DNA from: Deltaproteobacteria bacterium
GTDB taxonomy: Bacteria > Desulfobacterota > DSM-4660 > Desulfatiglandales > HGW-15
DNA: 27,300 bases
Direction: 5' to 3'
Assembly: GCA_019308985.1 (NCBI GenBank)
Contig: JAFDHB010000045.1
Span: 1-27,300, forward strand
Shown here in pieces: positions 1 to 7,489 of this stretch (position 1 is the stretch's first letter; each line of letters starts with the position of its first letter). The position numbers were made by a program, and so were the translations under genes. The notes below the pieces were generated by a model. It made no database searches. It was given only the letters and a program-made list of their open reading frames with translations, and had not been told where the DNA came from.

Positions 1-113
1 CTTTTACCGCCTCTGAGCGTGATCTCCAGGCAGGTGGTATTGCCGCCATAATCGATGGTATCCCGCCCCGGCACGGGTATAGAGCCTCTGGTACCCCAGA
101 ATTTGATCCTCAT
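1..113 (-). CDS. MBL-fold metallo-hydrolase, N-terminal 37 residues (runs off window)
   Basis: Reading leftward from the ATG at 113 gives MRIKFWGTRGSIPVPG, then a DYGGNTTCLEI segment. This is the characteristic opening of the metallo-beta-lactamase-fold family of RNase Z-like/PhnP-like hydrolases, in which the first beta strands and the GTRGS loop precede the HxHxDH metal site. The metal motif itself lies outside the window, so activity and substrate cannot be judged. A purine-rich ribosome binding site (GGGAGAAGAGG) sits just upstream of the ATG. The gene is divergent from the PHP/asparagine synthase genes to its right. The family call is secure from the N-terminus; the specific function is not. 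Confidence 0.8.
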   Translation of the reverse strand, partial: MRIKFWGTRGSIPVPGRDTIDYGGNTTCLEITLRGGK

Positions 114-130
114 GACCTCTTCTCCCGATC

Positions 131-158
131 GGAATATCCAAATGCTCCCTACTGTCAA
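131..158 (-). promoter_or_regulatory. Possible sigma-70 promoter for the MBL-fold gene
   Basis: On the minus strand a perfect -35 box TTGACA (153-158) is followed, 16 bases later, by TATTCC (131-136), a weak -10. This would start transcription about 10 to 15 bases before the ribosome binding site of the gene at 113. The -35 match is strong, the -10 match weak. Confidence 0.4.
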
Positions 159-366
159 AAAAGTGGACAAGACTGGAGAATTATGATTAGATTCATTAAA
201 AAACAAGCGACAGCAATATATTACCCCTCCGAAAGCCGAACGTGTTTATGCAGGTGAGGCCCGAGGGTTCTTCTCTCAAGTCTGCCTTGTGTGGCGATAG
301 AGACCAGGATTGCGTGTGGGCCCACGGATACTTGAAGACGGCCAAAAGCTACAAAAATATTTATTT
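159..366. other. Divergent intergenic region, no gene seen
   Basis: AT-rich stretch between the divergent MBL-fold and PHP-domain genes. I see no convincing small ORF, terminator or RNA element. A TTG start at 310 would extend the PHP ORF into this region, but it has no properly spaced ribosome binding site and the added residues look non-conserved. Confidence 0.4.
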
Positions 367-1893
367 ATGTTATCCTGCGGTTTGTGTCAATTTAAAAAGA
401 TAATAAAGACTGAATTGGAAAAAATAATACCCCTCCTCCGAAGCCCCATCACCGGTTCAACGACTTGGATAATGTGTTTCGCCTTGTATTTTGTCCTCTC
501 TTACCCCCTTCAAGCCGGTGCCCTGGGTGAGACCCCTTATCATCAAGTCCCCGGCCTTATAGATCTGCGCAGCAGCTTCAGCGACGGAGCCCACGGGATC
601 GAGGAACTCGTGAGGATTGCCAGATCAAGGGGCTTCAAGGTCCTGTTTATCAATGACCACGACAGAATATCCGTATCCTACGGGCTTCCCCCATTCAGGA
701 GGATATTCAAGTATACCAGGGAATATCCTTCCATTGCGACCCATGGAACGGAAAACTATCTCAATGCCATAAGGATGGCGGCTGACAAGTACCCGGATAC
801 TATTATCATTCCAGGGTGCCTCACATCCCCCTTTTACTACTGGACGGGGTCCTGGATAAAAAGAGATCTGACCTTGCACGAATACGATCGCAAGATACTG
901 ATCCTCAACTTTGAAAAGCCCGAGGACTACGAAGGTATACCCAGCATCAGTAACGGCTTTTCCCTGAGGCATACCAAGGCGCTGCTGCCGGGAGTCGGCT
1001 TGTTCCTTGTTCCTCTTGTTATAGGCGTGATCTTTTTGAAATGGAGGGGACCGTACCGCCTTCTGGGAACAGCTATTATCGTCATTTCCACCCTTGCTAT
1101 TATCGACTATAACCCTTTCAGGGGTTCCCTGTACCACCCTTACGCGGGGGATCAGGGCATAGGTCCCTACCAGGAACTGATCAATTATGTCAACGAGCGG
1201 GGGGGGTATAGCTTCTGGAACTACCCCGAGCAGAGATCGGGCATAAGGCGCCACGGCTCTATTAGAGTGAACACTCCCCCCTACCCTCAGGTGATCCAGG
1301 AATCCACAGACTACACAGGCTTTGCAGCGATTTATGGCGACAGGATAACCTTGACCGACCCAGGAAAGGAGTGGGACCGGGTCCTGAATGAGTTCTGTAG
1401 AGGGGAGAGGAAACGCGCCCCGTGGGCAATATCCACGGCGGATTTTCACGAAGAAGGCCGTTGGGGCCTAAAGTTGGGGGACTATCCCACCACGTTTCTG
1501 GTCAGGGAGTTCTCTAAAAGGGCCGTTTTGGAGGCCCTTGAGAAAGGGAGGATGTATTGCTCCCGTAGCGACGGCCGCAAATGGCCGAGGCTCTACTACT
1601 TCTATGTGTCCTCCACAAGGTCAGGCAGGGCTTACATGGGAGATACCCTGGATACCCCTGCATTACCATTGATCAAGTTCAGGGTATCCTATTATCCGGA
1701 AACACCCGAACCCATAACCATATTGCTTATCAGGGGAGGCGAACTCATAGAGACATTCACAGGCAGGGCACCGCTTGAAATAGAGTACGTCGACAGGAGG
1801 ATAACACCCGGCAAGATGACCTTTTACCGGATAATGGATGGAAAAAAACATCTCACTTCCAACCCCATTTTCGTCAGATACCGAGGCTCTTAG
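367..1893 (+). CDS. Membrane-anchored protein with a degenerate PHP domain
   Basis: The protein opens with a hydrophobic, signal-anchor-like segment (WIMCFALYFVLSYPLQAGA) and continues into a PHP-superfamily phosphoesterase fold: LIDLRSSFSDG, then an IEELVRIARSRGFKVLFINDHD stretch split as helix and strand, and a late STADFHEEGR. Canonical PHP enzymes start with an HxH metal motif before SDG. Here those positions read D-L-R, so part of the metal site is missing, whereas NDHD and DFH are kept. Two adjacent membrane segments (around LFLVPLVIGVIFL and LLGTAIIVISTLAII) interrupt the domain. It is followed 54 bases later by asparagine synthase on the same strand. The start is uncertain: ATG 367 is used, while TTG 310 and ATG 472 are alternatives; none has a strong ribosome binding site. 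Function unknown; a surface or envelope sugar/phosphate role is only a guess. Confidence 0.65.
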   Translation: MLSCGLCQFKKIIKTELEKIIPLLRSPITGSTTWIMCFALYFVLSYPLQAGALGETPYHQVPGLIDLRSSFSDGAHGIEELVRIARSRGFKVLFINDHDRISVSYGLPPFRRIFKYTREYPSIATHGTENYLNAIRMAADKYPDTIIIPGCLTSPFYYWTGSWIKRDLTLHEYDRKILILNFEKPEDYEGIPSISNGFSLRHTKALLPGVGLFLVPLVIGVIFLKWRGPYRLLGTAIIVISTLAIIDYNPFRGSLYHPYAGDQGIGPYQELINYVNERGGYSFWNYPEQRSGIRRHGSIRVNTPPYPQVIQESTDYTGFAAIYGDRITLTDPGKEWDRVLNEFCRGERKRAPWAISTADFHEEGRWGLKLGDYPTTFLVREFSKRAVLEALEKGRMYCSRSDGRKWPRLYYFYVSSTRSGRAYMGDTLDTPALPLIKFRVSYYPETPEPITILLIRGGELIETFTGRAPLEIEYVDRRITPGKMTFYRIMDGKKHLTSNPIFVRYRGS

Positions 1894-1947
1894 CCTTTGG
1901 CGGAACGAGACTAGTGCTTCCGTTGCTTTACAATCGGCAAGAGAGAC

Positions 1948-3867
1948 ATGTGTGGAATTTGCGGAAAAGTCGATCTGAGTGGTAAGCCCATAGATCGGAG
2001 CCTCTTGAGAAGGATGTGTCATTCCTTTGCTCACCGCGGCCCGGATGATGAAGGCATCCTTGTCGCTCCTCCCATAGGCCTGGGGCATCGCAGGCTGAGC
2101 ATCATAGACCTTTCACCTGCCGGACATCAGCCCATGTGCAACGAGGATGGGACCGTCTGGCTCGTCTTCAATGGAGAGATATATGATTTTAAGGACTTGA
2201 GAAAAGAGCTCCTATCAAGGGGACATCGTTTGAAGAGCAAGACGGATTCCGAAGTCCTCATACATCTATATGAGGAAGAGGGGATCCAGTGTCTCAACCG
2301 ACTAAACGGGATGTTCGCCTTCGCCCTTTGGGATGGAACAAATAAAAGGTTATACCTCGCTCGGGATCGCTTGGGCATAAAACCATTGCACTTTTTCCGG
2401 GACGGTCGAAAGCTCCTTTTCGCTTCAGAGATAAAGGCCATACTCTGCGATCCAGAGGTTCCCAGAGAAATCGACCAGGAGGCACTTCATCTATATCTGA
2501 CCTTGAACTACATCCCAGCACCATGGACCATATTCAAGGGTATCAGGAAATTGCTCCCCGGCACCTACCTGCTGTTCGAAAAGAACGATATTTCCACGAA
2601 AATCTATTGGGATATCCCGACTCCTCAAACCGAGGAGAGATGGGGTTCAAACGGCCGTTCCTCAGAGGGTATTGAGCACCACAAGAGACGCCTCTGGTCG
2701 TTACTGGAAGCTTCTGTTCAAAGGCGGCTCATCTCTGATGTCCCCCTTGGTGCATTCTTGAGTGGAGGGGTAGACTCGAGCATAGTGGTTGCCCTCACGG
2801 CCAGGAATTCGAGCAAACAGGTAAAGACTTTCTCCATAGGATATAAGGATCTCCCATCCTTTGACGAGACCGCCTATGCACGCCAAGTGGCTGACCTCAA
2901 TAACACGGACCACCATGAATTCAGGCTTGGTTACAGGGATATCCTTGACGCCTTTCCCAAGGTCCTGGAAAATATCGACGAACCCTTTGCAGACTCTTCA
3001 GCAGTACCCACTTACATTGTATCCAAGGAAACTAGGAACCATGTAACAGTCGCTCTTTCCGGCGATGGCGGCGACGAGCTTTTTGCAGGCTACAGGATGT
3101 ACTTGGGGGAATACTGGGCCCGCTATTACGGTATGATCCCCGGGGTGATAAGAAACAGGGTGATTGAGCCCATAATCCATGCCCTACCGGATTCCAGGGA
3201 TAAGCCCAGCCTGGAAAAGGTCAGGAGGTTGAAGAAATTCTTGAGGGGGATGAGCCCTTCATTCCCGGAACGCTTTTGCGGTTGGCGAGAGGTGTTTCCA
3301 TTTCCATTGCAAGAAAAGTTATTGAAACTTCCGCCCAGACGAAATGCTTGCCTTGATATGGTGCATCGTATGGTAGAGACAGAACGCGCCCGCTTCGGAG
3401 ATGACGTCCTTAACCTGATGCTTTACATGGACTTGAAGGGGCTTCTCCCTAATGACATGCTCACTAAAGTGGACCGTATGAGCATGGCGAACTCCCTCGA
3501 GGTAAGGGTTCCCCTCCTTGACCATACCTTCGTGGAGTATGTTTTCAAGCTGAAGGGGGACCTAAAACTGAAGGGTACGCAGGGCAAATTCCTCCTCATT
3601 GACACCTTCAAGGAGCTCCTGCCCAAGTCTATCCTTACTAGGCCCAAGTGGGGGTTTGAGATGCCCGTGGGGGCTTGGCTCAGAAAGGAGTTGCGATTCC
3701 TTGTAGACGAATACCTTAGCGAAGCAATGATAAGGCGCCAGGACATTTTCAATTTCCACGTCATCAATGAGTTGATCTCCAGGCATATGAGCGGGCGCCA
3801 AGATACTTCCTGGCACCTATGGAACTTGATTGTTTTTCAGCACTGGTACAGGAAGTACCTGACTTGA
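1948..3867 (+). CDS. asnB: Asparagine synthase (glutamine-hydrolysing)
   Basis: Converts aspartate to asparagine with ATP and glutamine-derived ammonia, or acts as an amidotransferase of the same family on another carboxylate. The chain begins MCGICGKVDL, giving Cys2 as the N-terminal nucleophile of the class II glutaminase domain. RGPDDEG (30-36) and FNGEIYD (74-80) are typical glutaminase motifs. The synthetase domain has the pyrophosphate loop LSGGVDSS (271-278) and the downstream SGDGGDELFAGY signature. Length, 639 residues, is typical of the TIGR01536 family, whose members near 630 residues are common in surface polysaccharide clusters, so a role in glycan amidation is an alternative to free asparagine synthesis. 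The ATG is fixed by the need to expose Cys2. A modest AAGAGAG lies upstream. Confidence 0.92.
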   Translation: MCGICGKVDLSGKPIDRSLLRRMCHSFAHRGPDDEGILVAPPIGLGHRRLSIIDLSPAGHQPMCNEDGTVWLVFNGEIYDFKDLRKELLSRGHRLKSKTDSEVLIHLYEEEGIQCLNRLNGMFAFALWDGTNKRLYLARDRLGIKPLHFFRDGRKLLFASEIKAILCDPEVPREIDQEALHLYLTLNYIPAPWTIFKGIRKLLPGTYLLFEKNDISTKIYWDIPTPQTEERWGSNGRSSEGIEHHKRRLWSLLEASVQRRLISDVPLGAFLSGGVDSSIVVALTARNSSKQVKTFSIGYKDLPSFDETAYARQVADLNNTDHHEFRLGYRDILDAFPKVLENIDEPFADSSAVPTYIVSKETRNHVTVALSGDGGDELFAGYRMYLGEYWARYYGMIPGVIRNRVIEPIIHALPDSRDKPSLEKVRRLKKFLRGMSPSFPERFCGWREVFPFPLQEKLLKLPPRRNACLDMVHRMVETERARFGDDVLNLMLYMDLKGLLPNDMLTKVDRMSMANSLEVRVPLLDHTFVEYVFKLKGDLKLKGTQGKFLLIDTFKELLPKSILTRPKWGFEMPVGAWLRKELRFLVDEYLSEAMIRRQDIFNFHVINELISRHMSGRQDTSWHLWNLIVFQHWYRKYLT

Positions 3868-3931
3868 GCACCCTGATATTGGACAAAGGGCGTGGCAAGC
3901 AAGTAGTAATTCCAGAATAACGGAATGCACA

Positions 3932-5059
3932 ATGATTCGCTATTCCTATAAAAGGCGGCTGATCTGGCACCTTTTTGCCCTCTGTTTTCTCGTCGCACTG
4001 TCAGGCTGTCGCATGGATTATCTGATCCATGCGGCTTCAGGACAATGGCGCCTGCTGCGTAACTCCATCCCGGTTGAGGAGGCCTTGAAGAAGGATCTCA
4101 AACCGAGGGAGAAGGCACAACTCCTTCTTGTTGGGAAGGTCAAGGATTTCGGTGAGAGGGAGTTAGGGCTGAAAAGGACGCAGAACTATCAAAGCATCTA
4201 TCTCACATCAGACAAGGAAGTCGTATACGTGGTATCGGCCGCACCGAAGGACCGACTATCCCTCCTCAGTTGGTGGTTTCCCATTGTGGGCAGACTGCCC
4301 TACTTGGGCTTCTTTGACATAGACAAGGCCAGGGAAGAGAAGGAGAACCTGGAGAAGAAAGGATATGACGTAACCCTTGGAGTAGCAGAAGCATACAGCA
4401 CCCTGGGATGGTTCAAGGACCCGATCACCAGGAACTTGATAAAGGGTTCTACCCTGGATTTGGTCGAGACCATCCTCCATGAAATGACCCATGTGACCCT
4501 CTATATCAAGGACGAAGGAGAATTCAACGAAGGGCTCGCGAACTTTGTGGGGAAACTCGGGGCGGTGGTTTTCCTTGGAAGCCTCTACGGGTCTTCCCAC
4601 CCCCTGGCCATCGAGGCAAAGAATGTGGTCGAAGACCAACGGGCCTTTTCCTCATTTCTTGCGGAACTGCTGAGAGAGCTGGACAGCCTGTACAAATCCC
4701 CCATTAGTTACAGTGAAAAACTGAAAAGGAGGGAAGTCATTTTTTCAAAGGCAGTGCACTCCTTTAACCGACTCAAGGCCCGATTCAAGACAAACCGTTT
4801 CATTTACTTCGGGAGCTCCGGCCTGAATAACGCATACATCCTGTCCATTGGCCTTTACCACCGACATTTTCATCTCTTTGAAGACCTCTATCTTAAAAAG
4901 GGCCGATCCCTGGCCAAGCTCATGGATTTCCTCGTCGGGCTGAAAGGGAAAAAGGGATCGATGTGGGAAAAGATCAGGATGGGAGAAAAAGAATACCCGG
5001 CAAAAAGCAGTGGCATTTCAGGAGCAAATGTTGTAAATAGAAATCCCCAAAGGTACTAA
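3932..5059 (+). CDS. Lipoprotein metallopeptidase, putative aminopeptidase family
   Basis: An N-terminal signal with lipobox LSGC places the lipid-modified Cys at residue 26, so the protein should be membrane anchored in the envelope. The zinc motif HEMTH (183-187) is followed by FNEGLANFVG, with Glu200 as the likely third zinc ligand, as in gluzincin-type enzymes. The overall layout (lipobox, then WWFPIVGRLPYLGFF, then GWFKDPI, then HExxH) matches the family annotated as putative aminopeptidase (Pfam PF10023, COG4324). Substrate and physiological role are not established for the family as far as I know. Its start lies 64 bases after asparagine synthase, and a compact hairpin with a T-run immediately follows its stop codon region. 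Confidence 0.82.
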   Translation: MIRYSYKRRLIWHLFALCFLVALSGCRMDYLIHAASGQWRLLRNSIPVEEALKKDLKPREKAQLLLVGKVKDFGERELGLKRTQNYQSIYLTSDKEVVYVVSAAPKDRLSLLSWWFPIVGRLPYLGFFDIDKAREEKENLEKKGYDVTLGVAEAYSTLGWFKDPITRNLIKGSTLDLVETILHEMTHVTLYIKDEGEFNEGLANFVGKLGAVVFLGSLYGSSHPLAIEAKNVVEDQRAFSSFLAELLRELDSLYKSPISYSEKLKRREVIFSKAVHSFNRLKARFKTNRFIYFGSSGLNNAYILSIGLYHRHFHLFEDLYLKKGRSLAKLMDFLVGLKGKKGSMWEKIRMGEKEYPAKSSGISGANVVNRNPQRY

Positions 5060-5072
5060 CTTGGGATTTTTT
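5041..5072 (+). terminator. Intrinsic terminator overlapping the start region of the ANTAR gene
   Basis: AAATCCC-C-AA (5041-5050) pairs with TTGGGATTT (5061-5069), one bulged C, 10-base loop, followed by T5067-T5072. It covers the last codons of the peptidase gene and ends 3 bases before the ATG of the GAF-ANTAR gene. The only Shine-Dalgarno-like bases for that gene (GGGA) sit in the 3' arm, so folding could both end transcription and hide the ribosome binding site. Confidence 0.6.
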
Positions 5073-5075
5073 ACC

Positions 5076-5789
5076 ATGGAGAAAATAGCACCAGAGACAT
5101 ACGACAGGTACATTAAGGGATTGATGGACATCAGCCGGGCCATTACTTCCGACCTCTACCTTGAGGATATCCTCAAGCTTATCGTCATGGTGACGGCCAG
5201 GGTAACCGGGGTGGAAATATGCTCCCTTTGGCTTATCGACGACACCCGGGATCCAAAAAGGATCAGGCTAAAGGCGACCCAGGCCATTGATCCTGACTAC
5301 GTGAAAGACCGTTCCTTAGGCCTGGATGAGGGGGTGGTGGGATATGTGGCCACCAAAAAGAAACCTCTCGTTCTAAAGGATGTGTTGAAAGAACCCCGTT
5401 TCAAGGAGAAAGAAATGGCCAAGAAGCTGGGACTCGTGTCCATGCTGGGCATCCCGATGTATGTCAGGGATGAAAAGGTCATAGGGGTCCTCAACTGCTT
5501 TACCACCCGGCCTCATGATTTCTCTGAAACAGAGATCAACCTCATCACGACCGTGGCAAACCAGGCAGCGGTTGCCATCTTCAATACCGAACTGATGGTC
5601 AAGACAAAGGTGATACAGGAAGAACTCGAGACCCGCAAACTGGTGGACCGGGCCAAGGAAATTCTCATGTCAAAGCGCAAGATGACGGGCGAGGAAGCAT
5701 TCCGATGGATGCAGAAACGCAGTATGGATTCAAGGAAATCCATGAGGGCGATCGCCGAGGCAATCCTCCTGTCCGCGGAGCTTGAATGA
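5076..5789 (+). CDS. GAF-ANTAR RNA-binding antitermination regulator
   Basis: A GAF sensor domain occupies roughly residues 15-170 (ITSDLYLEDILKLIV, GVEICSLWLID, GLDEGVVGYVA, SMLGIPMYV, KVIGVLNCFT). A short helical linker leads to a C-terminal ANTAR domain (about 183-237) with the usual RAKEILMSKRKMTGEEAF and MRAIAEAILLS helices. ANTAR proteins bind paired hexaloop RNA hairpins and prevent intrinsic termination; the GAF domain would gate this by a small ligand or dimer partner. A matching RNA target lies 2.3 kb away, in the glutamate synthase leader. The ATG at 5076 is preferred over TTG 5061, because the TTG lies inside the upstream terminator. The domain call is very secure; the signal sensed is unknown. 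Confidence 0.88.
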   Translation: MEKIAPETYDRYIKGLMDISRAITSDLYLEDILKLIVMVTARVTGVEICSLWLIDDTRDPKRIRLKATQAIDPDYVKDRSLGLDEGVVGYVATKKKPLVLKDVLKEPRFKEKEMAKKLGLVSMLGIPMYVRDEKVIGVLNCFTTRPHDFSETEINLITTVANQAAVAIFNTELMVKTKVIQEELETRKLVDRAKEILMSKRKMTGEEAFRWMQKRSMDSRKSMRAIAEAILLSAELE

Positions 5790-5874
5790 CAGGTGCTCAA
5801 TTAGAAGGGCGATCAGCAGCCTTTTTTATTCTGCGGGGGACTGGAGGCCGTCGACGAACAACCGGCAGGGGGTT
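5790..5874. other. Convergent intergenic gap with a weak terminator-like hairpin
   Basis: Between the converging ANTAR and CueP-like genes, AGAAGG (around 5814) can pair with CCTTTT (around 5830) across an 11-base loop, followed by more T residues. This could end transcription of the ANTAR gene, but the stem is short and includes a G-T pair. Confidence 0.3.
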
Positions 5875-6422
5875 CTATCTCAGCCGAAACGTGGTAATAC
5901 AAGTTTTGCTGTCGTCAAATGTCCCTATCATGCCGACAGCGCTTCGACCGTCCGCCCTGATAGTCAGCAAGATCCTGCGGTTTCTGGGAAGCCAGAGCTC
6001 AAAAAAACCGTTACGTAACGTCTCAACAGTACTATCTACAAGAACCTCTCCATTCCGATCGACCGCTTTTACCGCAAACATTGTATATGGCAATTCCCCC
6101 TGACAGGAGGACATGTAATGAATCGTTCACCTGTGCGTGCGACTCACAAAGGGTGCTATTGCCACCACCATCTTGTCAGGAGGGAGCGGAACCCTTTGGA
6201 TATTCCCATCGGGGAATTCAAATACCACCTCTCGAGATGTTACATAGGTCTTTACGTCTTTGCGTGACCACTTCCACTCATTGGCAATCGCCATCGCTCC
6301 ATCAGCATCAATCTTGTTCAATGCCGGCTCCGTCCCCTCGCCTCCACCAGAAATGGCTTGGGAGGCCGGACTCACAATGTGATCACCAACGTGCACATTA
6401 GTGCTGCTATTGTGGTCCTCAT
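5875..6422 (-). CDS. CueP-family periplasmic copper-binding protein; candidate selenoprotein with in-frame TGA and a disrupted signal peptide
   Basis: Two pieces in one frame are separated only by TGA at 6127-6129. The upstream piece ends MVVAIAPFVSRTHR, and the downstream piece continues TIHYMSSCQGELPYTMF, then NGFFELWLPR and TCITT. This is the CueP pattern VAPYxxxTHxCxxHxxTxCxGE, so TGA replaces the conserved Cys. Spacing fits Salmonella CueP Cys96/Cys104/Cys172 as I recall them: TGA to next Cys is 8, then 68 to the last Cys. CueP binds periplasmic copper. A hairpin consistent with a bacterial SECIS follows the TGA. The N-terminus is also broken: ATG 6422, with a good ribosome binding site (GGAGGCAGGAAGGAT), encodes a signal-peptide start, MRTTIAALMCTLVITL, but in another frame from the mature part. 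One extra base near 6372-6376 would join them to SPASQAISGGG with a clean cleavage site. Reading: Sec protein plus a missing base, or a pseudogene with two lesions. The gene follows the flavodoxin closely. Confidence 0.6.
6095..6111 (-). promoter_or_regulatory. Candidate bacterial SECIS hairpin
   Basis: In the minus-strand mRNA, UCCUCC pairs with GGGGGA (six pairs including one U-G) around the loop UGUCA. The stem begins 15 bases after the UGA and the loop begins 21 bases after it; the loop carries a G in its first two positions. These match the usual bacterial SECIS rules (loop 16-37 bases downstream, G near the start of a small apical loop). A lower stem CAUU/AAUG is also possible. The bases also encode conserved residues, so chance pairing cannot be excluded. 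Confidence 0.45.
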
Positions 6423-6445
6423 ATCCTTCCTGCCTCCATTTATCC

Positions 6446-6928
6446 TCAACTATGCAATTTCTTGGCAAGTTCAGCCACCCTTTGGCCAAGCTTTACCGCA
6501 TTCTGTTCTGTCCTTTCATCGGGAGGACCGACACAGGAGACGCCATAATGGCCGGTGGCGGACATGGGATCGCCCACAACGACCATTCCATAGATCAGTA
6601 AGGCCTGGATGATTGACATGATAGTGGTCTCCTTGCCCCCACTGGGATCAGCTGATGTAGCAAAGGCCGCCCCCACTTTCCCTTCCATTTTCTTGCGCGT
6701 CCCCACGAATTCGTCAAATACCCGTTTCATATCAGCGGCCATGACACCAAAATAGACAGGAGACCCCGCTATAACGCCGGACGAGGCTAAGAAGTCATCC
6801 TTGGTAACCTCTCCCGTGCTCTTCAGCACGGCTGTTACGCCCTGCACCTGATCAACGCCCTTTGCAATATGCTGGGCTAATTTTCTGGTGTTTCCTCCCT
6901 TTGAGTAATATAGAACCAAAATCTGCAT
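6446..6928 (-). CDS. Short flavodoxin-like FMN protein
   Basis: A 160-residue flavodoxin fold protein starting MQILVLYYSKGGNTRKLA. The first strand and the SKGGNTRKL loop are the FMN phosphate-binding site. GSPVYFGVMAADMKRVFDEF and the later AFATSADPSGGKETT are the other flavin loops, as in the WrbA/flavodoxin_5-like group. It probably carries electrons or reduces quinones in the cytoplasm; the partner is unknown. The ATG at 6928 has a GGGGG ribosome binding site eight bases upstream and gives the normal N-terminus; an upstream TTG extension (6970) does not look like flavodoxin. The CueP-like gene starts 23 bases after its stop, so they are probably co-transcribed from the promoter at 7027-7055. 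Confidence 0.87.
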   Translation of the reverse strand: MQILVLYYSKGGNTRKLAQHIAKGVDQVQGVTAVLKSTGEVTKDDFLASSGVIAGSPVYFGVMAADMKRVFDEFVGTRKKMEGKVGAAFATSADPSGGKETTIMSIIQALLIYGMVVVGDPMSATGHYGVSCVGPPDERTEQNAVKLGQRVAELAKKLHS

Positions 6929-7026
6929 CTTTTGAACCCCCTGAAGACTCACATGTCGAGTGATCTCCAAAAACCCACATGATCCGATCCTAGCCGAATT
7001 GTTGACGAATTCTCCATTGGCAGAGA

Positions 7027-7055
7027 AACATAAAAGAATGGCCTCTGTGAGTCAA
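7027..7055 (-). promoter_or_regulatory. Sigma-70-type promoter for the flavodoxin/CueP-like pair
   Basis: On the minus strand TTGACT (7050-7055), a 17-base spacer, and TATGTT (7027-7032). Five of six and four of six bases match consensus at ideal spacing. The predicted leader to the flavodoxin ATG is about 90 bases. Confidence 0.5.
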
Positions 7056-7288
7056 GAGAAAAGGGGATGCAATTCAACGCAGGTCTTGCGGCTATTTGTG
7101 CTTAAGTCCTTTGACGGGCCCTCTTGTACCTGACGCACATCGTCCATAAATGGCAAAGGCCCATGCTCTGAAATGAGAAAGATTACCCCTATAAAATGGA
7201 TTCACGAGCCAATAGGATACAGCCCGGGGGCTTTGCCGCCAAATCTTTAGTGCTACTAAAAAAATCTTATTCTTGGTGAAAAAAACCC
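7056..7288. other. Divergent intergenic stretch without a gene
   Basis: Between the flavodoxin promoter and the glutamate synthase promoter. Possible ORFs here are short, arginine- and lysine-rich or aromatic, without ribosome binding sites or recognisable motifs. I see no repeat or RNA element. Confidence 0.4.
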
Positions 7289-7317
7289 TTGACAATGGTT
7301 ATTAGTAGGGCTAATAG
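7289..7317 (+). promoter_or_regulatory. Promoter driving the ANTAR-target leader
   Basis: Perfect -35 TTGACA (7289-7294), 17-base spacer, TAATAG (7312-7317) as a weak -10. Transcription would begin near 7324, about 28 bases before the first ANTAR hairpin, which is the expected arrangement for a short attenuated leader. Confidence 0.55.
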
Positions 7318-7351
7318 ATACCTTCCTAATGAAAGTATTAATAATTCCCTT

Positions 7352-7424
7352 GTGCACAATGGCGTGCACTTTTTTTGAATAGCGTCTATTTTTGTAGTGC
7401 TTAGCAGACAAAGGCGTCTTTGCT
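7352..7424 (+). ncRNA. ANTAR two-hairpin RNA target (P1 and P2)
   Basis: P1 (7352-7369) is GTGCAC / loop AATGGC / GTGCAC, a perfect six-pair stem. P2 (7403-7424) is AGC-AGAC / loop AAAGGC / GTCT, then TT bulge and GCT, seven pairs. Both loops are six bases with A at position 1 and G at position 4, the two fixed bases of the published ANTAR target, and differ from each other at only one position. The 33-base linker holds its own small hairpin (AATAG/CTATT, 7378-7390). P2 uses bases 7410-7420 that form the 5' arm of the terminator, so P2 and terminator are mutually exclusive. Confidence 0.82.
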
Positions 7425-7450
7425 CAAGCGAGAGTGAAGACGCCTTTTTT
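7410..7450 (+). terminator. Intrinsic terminator (attenuator) in the glutamate synthase leader
   Basis: AAAGGCGTCTT (7410-7420) pairs perfectly with AAGACGCCTTT (7437-7447), 11 pairs with a 16-base loop, and the T-run extends to 7450. It lies between the promoter and the ribosome binding site (AGGAGGG, 7474-7480) of the next gene, so unless it is prevented from folding the gene is not transcribed. Confidence 0.88.
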
Positions 7451-7489
7451 AGTATCACTAAGTCTTATTTATTAGGAGGGAAACATGCT

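Noticed and set aside
625..1449. Long minus-strand ORF (274 codons) opposite the PHP-domain gene
   Set aside because: Antisense shadow: no ribosome binding site, no recognisable family, and the plus-strand frame has conserved motifs.
4990..5076. ANTAR hexaloop pair upstream of the GAF-ANTAR gene
   Set aside because: A terminator is present, but no pair of stems with A1/G4 six-base loops could be formed.
5875..6489. CueP-like ORF starting at ATG 6489
   Set aside because: That start lies inside the flavodoxin gene, gives a non-secretory N-terminus, and lacks the ribosome binding site that precedes ATG 6422.
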